Shown here piece by piece: positions 7,759 through 16,676 of a stretch of DNA of 64,000 nt; the first letter of the stretch is position 1; each line of letters starts with the position of its first letter. Origin of the DNA: Armatimonadota bacterium (lineage in GTDB: Bacteria; Armatimonadota; Zipacnadia; UBA1398; JAKPQA01); assembly GCA_029547025.1 (NCBI GenBank), contig JAKPQA010000100.1:1-64000 (forward strand), given 5' to 3'. The notes beneath the pieces are model-generated. The model was given only the letters and a program-made list of their open reading frames with translations, was not told the DNA's origin and did no database searches. The translations under genes were made by a program, and so were the position numbers.

Positions 7759-9582
7759 CTAGCGTCGCCCGGCGCCCTGGGCCTTGGCTCGCTCCTCCTC
7801 GAGCTCGCGCTCCCTCTGTTTCTGCTGCAACTCGTCGTACCTGCCGCCGTACTGGCCTTTCTTCTCCTTATCCCGCATGCCGCGCGGGGCGTCGAGCTGA
7901 TCCCTGGCGCTCTGCTCCATCTTCTCGACTGTGGCCATCAGATTGGTCAGATAGGTGGGCACGACCGCGTAGGGCTGCATGATGGTCTGGAGAAGTTGCC
8001 TGGCGGGCCCGAACTGGTTCGTGTAGGCATAGGCCAGTACCAGCCGAACGGCAGCCTGGTGGTTGGCGGGTTCCTTCTGGATTGCCTGCTCGAGGATGGG
8101 ACAGGCCTTGTCGTACTCCTTACGCTTGAACATACAGCGGCCGATGCCCTCGAGAGCGGCCGACTGCAGGCCCGGCCGATCATCCGGGATGTTCTCGAGC
8201 GCGCGGCGGAACGCGTTCTCGGCCTGATCGTAGCTTTCCGCCGCCTCGTAGCTCAGACCGAGCTCGAGGTAGGGCTGCCAGTTCGTTGGGTCCAGGGTGC
8301 AGGCCTCGTTCAGGGCGTCGGTGGAGCGCTTCAGGCAGTCGGCCATGATCTGGCCGTCGGCGCTGTCGCCGGCGTTCCGGTCATGCAGGCTACGGTAGAA
8401 GTCGCCCATCTCCAGCAGCAGCTCAACGCGCAGAGCGCCTTCGGGATTCCGCTTGTAGGCGTCGTCGAAGTAGAAGGCAGCCTGGAGGGCCGCCTCTTTG
8501 TAGGATGCGCTGAGGCCGGTACCACCGGCATCGATGTCCTGCTGCCGAATCCGGCGGCTCGTCTGCCGGAGAACTTGGCCACGCAGGAAGCTCGTCTCGG
8601 CGGTGGCCTGGTCACCGGTGATGGTCTTCAGGAGTGCTTCGGCACGTCCCAGTTCGTTCGTGCCCGCGTTGCGGATGAGCGCACGGGCGGCGTTGTGCAG
8701 GCACTTGGCTCGCAGCTTCTGGTCACCCTTGGTGTCGTAAATCCCGGCCGCCTGCTCCTGCACATCGGCGTAGCTGACGCTCTGTCCGATGGTGTTGAAG
8801 TCGTAGGCGGCCTCGCCCAATGCGGCCAAGGCGCCATCGAGGTCGCCCTGGGCGGCCAGGAGTTCGGCCTTCTTGGCCTTGACCGAGCCAAGGCCCACGC
8901 GCGCATCGCGGAATCCCTCGTCGGCCGCCAGCGCCTCGCCGAACTTCTGCGCAGCCAAGTCGCAGTCCGCCATGGTCGTGCCGTTGAGCAGGGCCCGGCC
9001 CTCGTAGTAGGGCAGCATGGCCGCTTCGACCGCTGTGGGTGACGCACTGTTCATCACGGCACGGGTCGCGTCGTCCATCGGGATCTGCATCTCGGTGGCG
9101 ACTCGCTCGGCGACCGCGGACATGAAGCCGAGCATGCCCACCGTGCCGCCCTTGATCTCCAAGTTCGTGAGAACCGCCGTGGTTCGTTCGGCGGGCTTGA
9201 CCACCACGATCGAGATCTGGGCATTGACGAGAGTGCCCTCGGCCGTCACCGTTCCCAGGATCCCGTAGTGCTGGCCGAGCTCAACCAGTGCAGCACGAAT
9301 CTCGGCCGGGTCGTTGACCGGCAGGTTCTGAGCCCTGGCGGCCCGGAGGAACTGCTGGCGGTCGGTGACCTCGCAGCGGCCGGTGTGCCGCAGTTTCAGT
9401 GCCAGGGTGTCCTCCAGCGCGATGGCCGTTGCCTTGTAGGGCAGCCCATCGGTGAGCGACACGATCTGGGCAATCGTCACCCTCTGGCGGACCGTCGGGG
9501 GCGCCTGAGCCTCTGCGCTCCGCGCGAGACCGACCACCGCGGCCAGCACGGAGAACGCGAAGAGGGGCTTGAGGCGGTTCAT
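7759..9582 (-). CDS. Secreted TPR protein with CsgG/TolB-like N-terminal domain
   Basis: The ATG at 9582 is chosen because GGAGGAGG lies just upstream and the product begins with a signal peptide (NRLKPLFAFSVLAAVVGLARSAEAQA); the frame extends further to 9720. About residues 25-190 look like a CsgG/TolB-N type domain (CEVTDRQQFLRAARAQNLPV, LVELGQHYGILGTVT). Helical tetratricopeptide-like repeats then run to about 570, for example YLELGLSYEAAESYDQAENA and ACPILEQAIQKEPANHQAA. The charged C-terminus is Glu/Arg/Lys-rich. Total length is 607 residues. It probably acts as an envelope scaffold. Its position between dciA and dnaB is unusual; no replication role can be inferred. Confidence 0.8.
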   Translation of the reverse strand: MNRLKPLFAFSVLAAVVGLARSAEAQAPPTVRQRVTIAQIVSLTDGLPYKATAIALEDTLALKLRHTGRCEVTDRQQFLRAARAQNLPVNDPAEIRAALVELGQHYGILGTVTAEGTLVNAQISIVVVKPAERTTAVLTNLEIKGGTVGMLGFMSAVAERVATEMQIPMDDATRAVMNSASPTAVEAAMLPYYEGRALLNGTTMADCDLAAQKFGEALAADEGFRDARVGLGSVKAKKAELLAAQGDLDGALAALGEAAYDFNTIGQSVSYADVQEQAAGIYDTKGDQKLRAKCLHNAARALIRNAGTNELGRAEALLKTITGDQATAETSFLRGQVLRQTSRRIRQQDIDAGGTGLSASYKEAALQAAFYFDDAYKRNPEGALRVELLLEMGDFYRSLHDRNAGDSADGQIMADCLKRSTDALNEACTLDPTNWQPYLELGLSYEAAESYDQAENAFRRALENIPDDRPGLQSAALEGIGRCMFKRKEYDKACPILEQAIQKEPANHQAAVRLVLAYAYTNQFGPARQLLQTIMQPYAVVPTYLTNLMATVEKMEQSARDQLDAPRGMRDKEKKGQYGGRYDELQQKQRERELEEERAKAQGAGRR

Positions 9583-9819
9583 CAAACAGCCTCCTCCGGG
9601 GATGGTTCCGATGAGAGGCGCCCACGCTCCTTGGGGTGGGCCGCCCGAGACAGCGCCCGGCGCACCGGCGCCGGGCCGTGGCGGAACATGCGTTCGAAAC
9701 CGGTGTATGTTTCCGACCAAAGAGTCTACCCCTGTTCCCTCGATTCAGCAAGGCGGGCCGGGCTCCATCGCGCCACTGAGGCTTAGACGCTCTGGAGGCA
9801 CTGTGGGGTTCGCGCCCCA

Positions 9820-10410
9820 CTAGCGCGGGAGGATGCGGCAGTCACCACAGAGCTCGTGGGCATCGTTGTGGAGAGCGGCGCACCGTGGGCACTCGCGGTA
9901 CCCGTGCGCGCGCTTCCACGCGCTGATACGGCTCTCGCGAAGGAGGGCGGCATAGACCATGTCGCGCAGCTCGGGGTGGCGGAGGCCACGAACGGTGGAC
10001 TCGATTCGCGATCGGACTTCGGGGCTGATTGGCGTGGCTTCGAGCTCCTCATCCGTGACCTTCATGCCACCGGCGAACTCGAGGTCGCGCCGCCGGATGG
10101 GGGCGCTGCCCCGTGTGGCCACACCCAGGCCCTTGGACTGGAGGTGAATGTCGCGGATCGTCGGCTCGCCGAGCGCCTCATTCAGCTTGGTGGCGAGTTG
10201 GTGCCTCAAAGCGGAGATGGCGTGGGCCCAGCTTGGGTCCGACGCTGTGACCACCAGCTTGCCGTCGCGGCAGAAGATGGTCTCGGTGTGATCGGCGATC
10301 TGCTCTCCGACGACCTGCTCCCAGATGACGTGAACGGCCGCCTCGCGAGCCCGGCGCTCCCATCCCCGGCGGCGAAGGTACCCCTGCACCACATCGGGCA
10401 GGCCAGACAT
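9820..10410 (-). CDS. dciA: DciA-like (DUF721) helicase loader with zinc ribbon
   Basis: DUF721/DciA proteins load DnaB in bacteria lacking DnaC/DnaI. The 196-residue protein has a DUF721-like N-terminal half (VIWEQVVGEQIADHTETIF, GKLVVTASDPSWAHAIS, LRHQLATKLNEALGE). A C-terminal CPRCAALHNDAHELCGDC pair of CxxC motifs suggests a zinc ribbon, not part of the minimal family. The frame continues upstream to 10683; the ATG at 10410 begins the conserved part but lacks a strong ribosome binding site. A CTG a few codons earlier, behind GGGGGTGG, is an alternative. Proximity to dnaB supports the call. Confidence 0.75.
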   Translation of the reverse strand: MSGLPDVVQGYLRRRGWERRAREAAVHVIWEQVVGEQIADHTETIFCRDGKLVVTASDPSWAHAISALRHQLATKLNEALGEPTIRDIHLQSKGLGVATRGSAPIRRRDLEFAGGMKVTDEELEATPISPEVRSRIESTVRGLRHPELRDMVYAALLRESRISAWKRAHGYRECPRCAALHNDAHELCGDCRILPR

Positions 10411-10573
10411 GGACCAGTGCGGCTTCAGAAGTGATCCACCCCCGGGGTACGGCTGACGGCACGAGCCGCTTGCGGCCAGGATAGCATGCGCACGATGTAC
10501 CGCAGCTGCCCTGTACGCACACCGGGGCCTGGGGGACGGCCGAGACGGTCCGGCGGCCGGTCTGCGACCGCGT

Positions 10574-10765
10574 CTATGCCACAATCCGTCCCCGGATCGT
10601 CCCCGGACCACGGCAGTCGCCGGCGATGAGGGCTTCCAGTGAATCGTAGCCCGCCCGCCTGCCATACCAGTCGGTCCGGCCACCGCGGACCGTGTCGTCC
10701 CCCCTACGAGTCGTGGGCCCCTCCTTGGGCTTGAGGTTCGCGACGGTGTAGCGCTGCTTGGACAT
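10574..10765 (-). CDS. Small basic protein, unknown (63 aa)
   Basis: This short frame starts at an ATG six bases behind a near-perfect ribosome binding site, GGAGGTGA. It encodes a polar Arg/Gly/Thr-rich peptide beginning MSKQRYTVANLKPKEG with no recognised domain. It lies upstream of dciA on the same strand with a 163-base gap. The strong ribosome binding site is the main reason to accept it; coding evidence is otherwise thin. Confidence 0.45.
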   Translation of the reverse strand: MSKQRYTVANLKPKEGPTTRRGDDTVRGGRTDWYGRRAGYDSLEALIAGDCRGPGTIRGRIVA

Positions 10766-10783
10766 GTTCGTCACCTCCTGCAC

Positions 10784-11197
10784 CCGCCTCCAGCATGTCC
10801 TATCTTCGATAACGCATGGCGCGTCCCCAGGGTGTCATCCTTTAGGGTGCCCATTCGGACAAGATGGCACACAGGCCGCAGGCATCCTGAGGCACCGACG
10901 GTCTCGGGCCCGATGGGGCACCACCAGCCTACGGCTGGCCCCCCATGCGGGCCTCCATAGACCCTTCGAGCCACTGAAGAAGGCCCGAATGGGAAAGGTC
11001 CGCGAAGCGAGAAGGGTGTCATCTGACCGCCACTTGTGAACGCATTGGCCCTGGGTGCGGGGGCCCCAGCCGCCGGGCGGGCTCTACGGTCTCCGTCACA
11101 GCGAGCTGTCTGGGAGGCAACCCGGGCCACGGGGCGAACAGTGGTGGAGCGGCCTTTTCGCCGCCTGCGCCGTGACACAGAGCTTGGAGGAACCGAA
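10784..11197. other. Intergenic region between divergent genes
   Basis: About 410 bases separate the small minus-strand gene from the plus-strand PhoPQ-related gene. Open frames here lack a ribosome binding site and recognisable sequence. It should hold divergent promoters, but no convincing -35/-10 pair was found. Confidence 0.4.
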
Positions 11198-12478
11198 GTG
11201 CACCGATACGCCATCACGGTTCTCCTGATCGCTTCTTCGGCAGCCCACGCCGACTTGTTCGACTACATCGCGCTGCCCGACGACAGCTTCGCCTACGAGT
11301 TCACAGGCACGGAGACCGCTCTGCTCGGGAAGATCCACAGCATCCACATGACCTCACAGACCTGGCAGGGCATCAAGTGGGAGCACGAGATCCGCATCTA
11401 CGAGCCGCCCAGGGTCGAGTATCCCGACCTCGTGGGGATGCTGATCACCGGCGGGAACCCGAGCAAGGGTGAGGACATGCTCGGGCTCACCGTGGCCGGC
11501 ACGGCGGGCATGCGGTTCGCCATCCTCTATGGAATCCCGAACCAGCCGCTCTACGACGGCCTCGAGGAAGATGCCCTCATCGCCTATACGTGGCAGAGGT
11601 ACCTGGAGACGGGCGATGAGACCTGGCCCCTGCAGTTCCCGATGGTGAAGTCGGCCCTGCGCGCCATGGACGCCATCAGTGCCACGGCGAAGGAGCAGTG
11701 GAACCAGGACCTGCGGGGGTTCATGGTCACCGGGGCGTCGAAGCGGGGCTGGACCACCTACCTGACTGGGATTGCTGATCCTGAGCGCGTGGTGGCCATG
11801 GCGCCCATGGTGTTCGACATCCTCAACCTGCCGGTCTCGGCGCCGCACCAGAAGGACTTCTGGGGCGACTACAGCCCGCAGATCGAGGACTACACGAAGA
11901 CCGGCCTCGTGGGCGCCCTCGAGACACCACGCGGCTTTCGGCTCTCGTACATGGTGGATCCGTACTCCTACCGCGACCGGCTCCACATGCCGAAGCTGGT
12001 CATTCTGGGAAGCAACGATCCCTACTGGCCCACCGATGCGGTGAACTACTACTGGAACGGACTTCCCATGCCCCGCAGCCTGCTGATCCTGCCCAACTCC
12101 GGGCACGACCTGGGCGACCGCGAGCGCCTGCTGGCCTCGATCACGACGTTCTCGCGCATCATCGCCTCGGGCGCGCAGGTGCCAGCGATGACCTGGGATT
12201 ACACGGAGAAGCCGGAGGGTTCGACGCTCACGATGAGCACCGCCGGCACGGTGAAGGAGGCCCGCGTGTGGGTGGCTCACGCCCCGGTGTGTGACTTCCG
12301 GCCGGCCAAATGGGAGGAGGCGCCCGCGGCGGAGCAGGCCGGGAGCTACGTCGCCACCATCGACCGTGCGCGCGGGCAATGGACCGCCTGCTACGGGGAG
12401 CTCGAGCTTGAGGTCGCGGGGCGGACGCTGTACCTCTCGACCCAGCCGCGGGTGATGCACCCCCTGGCAGCGGAGTAG
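11198..12478 (+). CDS. PhoPQ-activated pathogenicity-related family alpha/beta hydrolase, secreted
   Basis: The GTG at 11198 is chosen: GGAGG lies 7 bases upstream and the product starts with a short signal peptide (HRYAITVLLIASSAAHA). The 426-residue protein follows the PhoPQ_related (PqaA-like) family: WEHEIRIYEPP, GMLITGGNP, the nucleophile-elbow-like GASKRGWTTYLTGIADP, VAMAPMVFDILN, LVILGSNDPYWPTDA and LPNSGHDL. The Ser of GASK, an Asp in SNDPYW and the His in GHD are candidate catalytic residues. The family's substrate is not established. The frame is open back to 11036, but that part has no signal peptide or ribosome binding site. Confidence 0.85.
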   Translation: MHRYAITVLLIASSAAHADLFDYIALPDDSFAYEFTGTETALLGKIHSIHMTSQTWQGIKWEHEIRIYEPPRVEYPDLVGMLITGGNPSKGEDMLGLTVAGTAGMRFAILYGIPNQPLYDGLEEDALIAYTWQRYLETGDETWPLQFPMVKSALRAMDAISATAKEQWNQDLRGFMVTGASKRGWTTYLTGIADPERVVAMAPMVFDILNLPVSAPHQKDFWGDYSPQIEDYTKTGLVGALETPRGFRLSYMVDPYSYRDRLHMPKLVILGSNDPYWPTDAVNYYWNGLPMPRSLLILPNSGHDLGDRERLLASITTFSRIIASGAQVPAMTWDYTEKPEGSTLTMSTAGTVKEARVWVAHAPVCDFRPAKWEEAPAAEQAGSYVATIDRARGQWTACYGELELEVAGRTLYLSTQPRVMHPLAAE

Positions 12479-12546
12479 GGGCTTGCGCACCGCGGGACAT
12501 TGGCGACTGGCCGCTGAGCGCTCCGCGCCAGGCACCGTCCCTTTTC

Positions 12547-13647
12547 CTACTTCCACCCGCCCGGGTTCGGATCCGGGTCGCGGAAATCGGCGAACTTGCC
12601 CTCGGCGATGCCGCCGGTCTCGTCGGTCTCCGGGGGCGAGAGCACCCAGTCCGGTCGCGGCCAGACGGGCGTGGCGAAGCCGTGCTGCTCGATGCACGCA
12701 CGCTTCTCCAGGCTGTCCATGCACGCTCGGATGCATCCCTTGGCCCCGCAGACGGCGAAATAGCCGGTGTGCGCCATGGCCTGGTGGTAGAACGGCAGCA
12801 CCGCCACGTTCGGGAACTCCGGGGAAGGCAACCAGCGCGCCTGGGCCAGCGGGTAAGTGAGCTTGTACGCGGCCTCCTCCGAGAGCGTGCTGTTGCGGAC
12901 GTCGAGCGCGAACCCAGGGAAGTCACGCTTCAGAAAGGGCGAGGCCTCCCAGTTCATCCCGTGGTGCGTGAGCGTGCATCGGCCCATGTGCACGTCGGCC
13001 CACTCGTAGGTCCGGTCCTCGATCTGGATCCGGACTGTCGGCCGCTCGCCCGGCAGCGGGATGGCGCCACCAGGGCACTGGTGCGCGCAGCGCATGCATC
13101 GGTTGCAGAGCGAGGGCTCGGGCAGGGGGTCGGGCTCGAGCTCCGCATCGGTGAGAATGGTTCCGAGGCGGACGCGCGGGCCGAACTTCCTGGTCAGCAG
13201 GACCTTCGACCAGCCGATCTCGCCCACGCCGCAGGCCACGGCCGCGATGCGGACCTGGATGTTGATGTCCGGCGCGGGGCGGCCTTCGGCGACGGGCGGA
13301 CGGGTCCCTGGACGCTCGGGGACGCCGGGGTAGAGTGGCACCGCCTCGTGCCCGTGGTCCTCGATGAAGCACGCGGTCTCGTAGGTCACCAGCGGCCGAT
13401 AGAGCGTGTTCAGCCGGTTGTAGGAGTAGATGGTGTAGTTGGTCCAGTGCGTCCCCTCGGTGATGCCGCGATAAGTCCCCCTGGGGATGGGCTGCACGAT
13501 GGTGATGACCGACCGGCAGTCGGGCGCAATGTTGAGCGGGTGCATCATCCGCGGCGCGTTGGCGAACCGCTCGATGTTGGCGATGCCCACATCACCTGCG
13601 CCAGCCGCGAACGCCGCTTCCTTGACCATGGCGGCAGTGAGAGCCAT
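12547..13647 (-). CDS. QueG-like / reductive-dehalogenase-like iron-sulfur protein, copy 1
   Basis: The 366-residue protein resembles the iron-sulfur family of epoxyqueuosine reductase and reductive dehalogenases: DVGIANIERFA, NIAPDCRSVITIVQP, QVRIAAVACGVGEIGWSK, FGPRVRLGTILTDAELEPDPLPEPSLC. One clear 4Fe-4S motif is CNRCMRCAHQCPGGAIP; a second cysteine group (CGAKGCIRAC) is near residue 308. No standard cobalamin-binding motif was identified. Its start overlaps the stop of its paralogue by one base (TAATG) behind AGGGAGG, so the two are translationally coupled. The role is unknown; electron transfer or activation of a redox enzyme is possible. Confidence 0.75.
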   Translation of the reverse strand: MALTAAMVKEAAFAAGAGDVGIANIERFANAPRMMHPLNIAPDCRSVITIVQPIPRGTYRGITEGTHWTNYTIYSYNRLNTLYRPLVTYETACFIEDHGHEAVPLYPGVPERPGTRPPVAEGRPAPDINIQVRIAAVACGVGEIGWSKVLLTRKFGPRVRLGTILTDAELEPDPLPEPSLCNRCMRCAHQCPGGAIPLPGERPTVRIQIEDRTYEWADVHMGRCTLTHHGMNWEASPFLKRDFPGFALDVRNSTLSEEAAYKLTYPLAQARWLPSPEFPNVAVLPFYHQAMAHTGYFAVCGAKGCIRACMDSLEKRACIEQHGFATPVWPRPDWVLSPPETDETGGIAEGKFADFRDPDPNPGGWK

Positions 13648-14567
13648 TAGCCTCCCTCCTTGCCAACCTCACTCGCTTTCGCACATCCCGCGCTGGCCGG
13701 GTTGTACCCACGCTCGCCCGGAGGCACTGGGCGGTGTAGGCTGTCCAGTACCCACGGCGTGCGCTTGCGGAAGGGCTGTTCGAACCGGTTCGCGCACTTG
13801 TCCGCGCGCTCGAGCTGGTTGAGGCACGCTCGGCCGCACGCGGCCGCGATGCGGTCCGGTCGTTCGCCGCGACCCGGGCCGACCATGGCGCCGTTCGGGC
13901 ATGCGCGGCAGAGGCGCCAGTCGATGGCCGCCACCCACATCGTGTGACCGGGCACGCCCACCGGCCGGGCGTCATCGGCGTTGATGGCACCCAGCGGGCA
14001 CGCATCGACGCAGGCCCGGCAATCGCCGCACAGCCGCCGGTCGGCCACCGGGTCCGGCTCGAGCTCGGCGTCGGTGAGAACCATGGCGAGGCGCTGCCGC
14101 GTGCCGAACTCGGGTGTGAGGAAGAAGCCGCCGAGGCCCACCTCGCCCAGCCCTGCGGCCTGCGCGGCGAACTCAAGGTCGACGATGACGTTCGGCGCGG
14201 GCTTGTCGGGCGCCACCGGCACACCCTTGGGCATCCCCTCTGGCGAGTAGCCGAACAGTGGCACGCCCTCGTAGCCGTGACTCTCGATGAACAGCGTGAG
14301 CTCGTACGTCGTGCGCGACAGGAAGTTGTCCTCGAGCCACTGGAAGCCAAAGAGGCCATAGGTGCTGCCGAAGTTGGTGCCCTCCTCGACGCCACGCAGC
14401 GACCCTCGGAGGATCCGCCGGCCGAGCACGATCACCGACCGGCACTCGGGCGCAATGGAGAGCGGGTTGGCCTCAGGCGGCAGACTGGCGAATCTGTCCG
14501 CCGAGGCGATGCCGACCAGATCGGCCCCACGCTGGCGGGCGTAGTCCTTGAGTTCAGCGGCGTCCAT
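13647..14567 (-). CDS. QueG-like / reductive-dehalogenase-like iron-sulfur protein, copy 2
   Basis: Paralogue of the next gene downstream, 306 residues from the ATG at 14567, which has GGAGGA just upstream; the frame runs to 14828 but that part reads as non-coding. Shared segments are LVGIASADRFA, SIAPECRSVIVLGRRI, LEFAAQAAGLGEVGLGG and RQRLAMVLTDAELEPDP. Cysteine motifs are CGDCRACVDACPLGAI and later CRAC, CGRAC. It is more compact than copy 1. Both are divergent from the GH29-like gene. Confidence 0.75.
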   Translation of the reverse strand: MDAAELKDYARQRGADLVGIASADRFASLPPEANPLSIAPECRSVIVLGRRILRGSLRGVEEGTNFGSTYGLFGFQWLEDNFLSRTTYELTLFIESHGYEGVPLFGYSPEGMPKGVPVAPDKPAPNVIVDLEFAAQAAGLGEVGLGGFFLTPEFGTRQRLAMVLTDAELEPDPVADRRLCGDCRACVDACPLGAINADDARPVGVPGHTMWVAAIDWRLCRACPNGAMVGPGRGERPDRIAAACGRACLNQLERADKCANRFEQPFRKRTPWVLDSLHRPVPPGERGYNPASAGCAKASEVGKEGG

Positions 14568-14713
14568 AGCGTCCTCCGTGAGAGCAGAGAGGGGCTCCCG
14601 ACCCCTTCTTCCGCGCAGTCGCCCCGTGGCCTTCCGGCAGGCCACGTCGGCGCCCCGGACGAACACGCCGCTGCCGCGGGCTCGCGGGTCGCGGCTGAGA
14701 GAGGACCACGAGG

Positions 14714-15865
14714 ATGACATCCTGCACACTCCTACCGGCACTGGCCGGGCTTGGCTCGCTCGCTCTGGCGTCGTTCGCGCCGGCTGAGGGCGCAACAGTC
14801 CCCTCGGCCACCCGGCCGGACGGCACACCCAATCGCGCCGTGTGGATGGCGCGGGGCACCTTCGGCGTCATGACCCACTATCTCATCAAGCCCGAGGGTG
14901 CCACGCCCGAGGAGCGCACCGCCGAGCTCAACCGCATCGTCGACAACTTCGACGTGCACCGCTACGTCAAGCGCATCCGGGAGACGGGCGCGGACTGGGT
15001 GATCTTCACGCTCGGGCAGACCACCGGCTATCTGTGCGCCCCCAACGAGTACCTCGACAGCCGCGCGCCCGGTATGACGCCGCGGCGCGACCTCGTGATG
15101 GAGCTCGCGAAGCACCTCGACGATGCCGGCAAGCGGCTCATCCTCTACATTCCGTCGGAGCAGAACTCCGAAGCCGCCATCCAGGCCGCGCTCGACTCGG
15201 CCTCACCCGGCTACGCGGATCGCTACTTCGAGTTCCTCAAGACCTACGCAGTGAAGTACGGCGACCTCGTCGACGGCTGGTGGTTCGATTCGTGCGGGCC
15301 GCATGAGGACGAGTACTGGCTGCGCTGGCTGACCGCCTTGCGGGCAGGCAACCCCGACACCGCCGTCGCCTTCAGCGGTGCCGAGTTCTGCTGTGGCGGC
15401 CCGGTGAACCCCGTGTGCAAGCTCGAGGACTACCACGCCGGCGAGATCCACCTGCTCGAGGACGGCGCCATCCGCCGCGACTTCCTCCCACCCGGCGGCG
15501 ACATCATCGTGACGCCCGAGCGGAAGCTCCGGCTCCGCGGGCAGGAAGCGCGCACCTACATGCCCGACGGGCAGTTCATCGACGGCGTCCAGTGGCACGG
15601 CCTGCTGCCGCTCGACCTGACCTTCAACCCCGCCGTGCCGAACCAGTTCTGCCACTATACGGACAGGGAGCTGCTGGCCTTCGCGCTCGCGGTGAAGTCC
15701 GTGGGTGGCGCCATCACGATCAACGTGCCCATCGAGTTCGAGACGGGGGAGATCCCCGAGGATAGCCACGCCTCGCTGGTGCGGCTGGGCCGCAACTTGC
15801 GGGAGGCAGCGAAGCACGGTGGAAAGGGCCAGGGGAACAGGGTACTGACGCCCTGGGGCACCTAG
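14714..15865 (+). CDS. Secreted GH29-like (alpha-L-fucosidase-fold) protein
   Basis: The 383-residue protein has an N-terminal signal sequence (SCTLLPALAGLGSLALASFAPAEG) and a TIM-barrel resembling the alpha-L-fucosidase superfamily: ARGTFGVMTHYL near the N-terminus, AKHLDDAGKRLILYIPSEQ, and DLVDGWWFDSCGPHEDEY, where the Asp of WFDS aligns with the GH29 nucleophile. The C-terminal ALAVKSVGGAITINVPIE is also typical. The family is inferred from overall pattern; fucose specificity is not shown. GAGAGG precedes the ATG. Confidence 0.7.
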   Translation: MTSCTLLPALAGLGSLALASFAPAEGATVPSATRPDGTPNRAVWMARGTFGVMTHYLIKPEGATPEERTAELNRIVDNFDVHRYVKRIRETGADWVIFTLGQTTGYLCAPNEYLDSRAPGMTPRRDLVMELAKHLDDAGKRLILYIPSEQNSEAAIQAALDSASPGYADRYFEFLKTYAVKYGDLVDGWWFDSCGPHEDEYWLRWLTALRAGNPDTAVAFSGAEFCCGGPVNPVCKLEDYHAGEIHLLEDGAIRRDFLPPGGDIIVTPERKLRLRGQEARTYMPDGQFIDGVQWHGLLPLDLTFNPAVPNQFCHYTDRELLAFALAVKSVGGAITINVPIEFETGEIPEDSHASLVRLGRNLREAAKHGGKGQGNRVLTPWGT

Positions 15866-15902
15866 GTGGGTGTCGCGCGCCCAGAGCAGCGCGGAGGGGG
15901 CA

Positions 15903-16253
15903 TCACAGACACAACAGGATGCGCAGCCGGTCCTCCACCTGCGCCATCGTCGCGCGACCGACGGCGCCCAAGGGCTTCACCAGGCGCTCCGCCGAGATCG
16001 ACCGCACATCCTCGCACTTGGCGAAGCTGGGCTGCGCAAGCCCGCCCTCGGGCGGCTCAAGGCGGACATGGAGGTTGATGCCCCTGTCGCGCGTGGTCAG
16101 CGGAACGACGATGGCCAAGCCTGCCGCACCGCGGTTCAGCAGATCGGCCGAGACGACGAGCGCGGGACGCGTGCCTCCCTGCTCATGGCCCCGAACTGGG
16201 TCCAGCCGCACGAGCCAGACGTCGCCGCGTGACACGGCGGGCTGAGGGGTCAC
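15903..16253 (-). CDS. mazF: MazF/PemK-type endoribonuclease toxin
   Basis: The 116-residue protein matches the MazF/PemK fold: SRGDVWLVRLDPVRGHEQGGTRPALVVSAD at the N-terminus, then AIVVPLTTR and the terminal LGAVGRATMAQVEDRL. The toxin would cleave mRNA at short motifs. The GTG start overlaps the antitoxin stop as GTGA, the usual antitoxin-first arrangement. It appears intact. Confidence 0.9.
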   Translation of the reverse strand: MTPQPAVSRGDVWLVRLDPVRGHEQGGTRPALVVSADLLNRGAAGLAIVVPLTTRDRGINLHVRLEPPEGGLAQPSFAKCEDVRSISAERLVKPLGAVGRATMAQVEDRLRILLCL

Positions 16254-16513
16254 TCGTCCGACCCGCCTTCGTCATCGAGGCCGTCCCCCAGCGTGGCTTC
16301 CCATGCCTGGCGTTCCTCGAGCTCGTCGCGCCACTCCTCCGGGTTGGCCCGGAGAGCCGTAAAGCCAGCGTTCGCGTCCTCGAGGAACCGTTGCCGCCGG
16401 TAGCACTCGATGGCCTTCTCAAGGACCGTGCTCATGGAGTCGCCGCTCTGGTCCGCGAGCTCGCGAAGCACTTGCCGGGCCGACTCCGCCAACCGAACAG
16501 TCGTGCTTGCCAT
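16250..16513 (-). CDS. Ribbon-helix-helix antitoxin of the MazF pair
   Basis: The 87-residue protein begins MASTTVRLAESARQVL, an RHH-type DNA-binding beta strand and helix, followed by LADQSGDSMSTVLEKAIE and an acidic C-terminal tail rich in Glu/Asp that would bind the toxin. The ATG at 16513 has AGGAGG upstream; the longer upstream frame is a shadow. It probably represses its own promoter through the palindrome just upstream. Confidence 0.85.
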   Translation of the reverse strand: MASTTVRLAESARQVLRELADQSGDSMSTVLEKAIECYRRQRFLEDANAGFTALRANPEEWRDELEERQAWEATLGDGLDDEGGSDE

Positions 16514-16527
16514 GGCCCAGGCCTCCT

Positions 16528-16557
16528 GTCTACAGAACAGTATACACCGCCGTAGAC
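16528..16557. promoter_or_regulatory. Three-part symmetric palindrome, likely antitoxin operator
   Basis: GTCTAC (16528-16533), GTATAC (16540-16545) and GTAGAC (16552-16557) share one symmetry centre with 6-base spacers. On the minus strand, TATACT at 16538-16543 is a good -10 box for the toxin-antitoxin operon, about 25 bases upstream of the antitoxin ATG. Binding here would block that promoter and could affect the divergent plus-strand operon. Confidence 0.55.
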
Positions 16558-16676
16558 GCGGCAGGTAGGGGGCGCGACTCCGCGCTCTGGCCCTCGGCCC
16601 CGGCCCTCGCCGGGAGGAGAACCCCGGGTCTCGCGGGAAGGTGCGCGAGGCTCGTAGATGGATCGGGGGGCAACGG

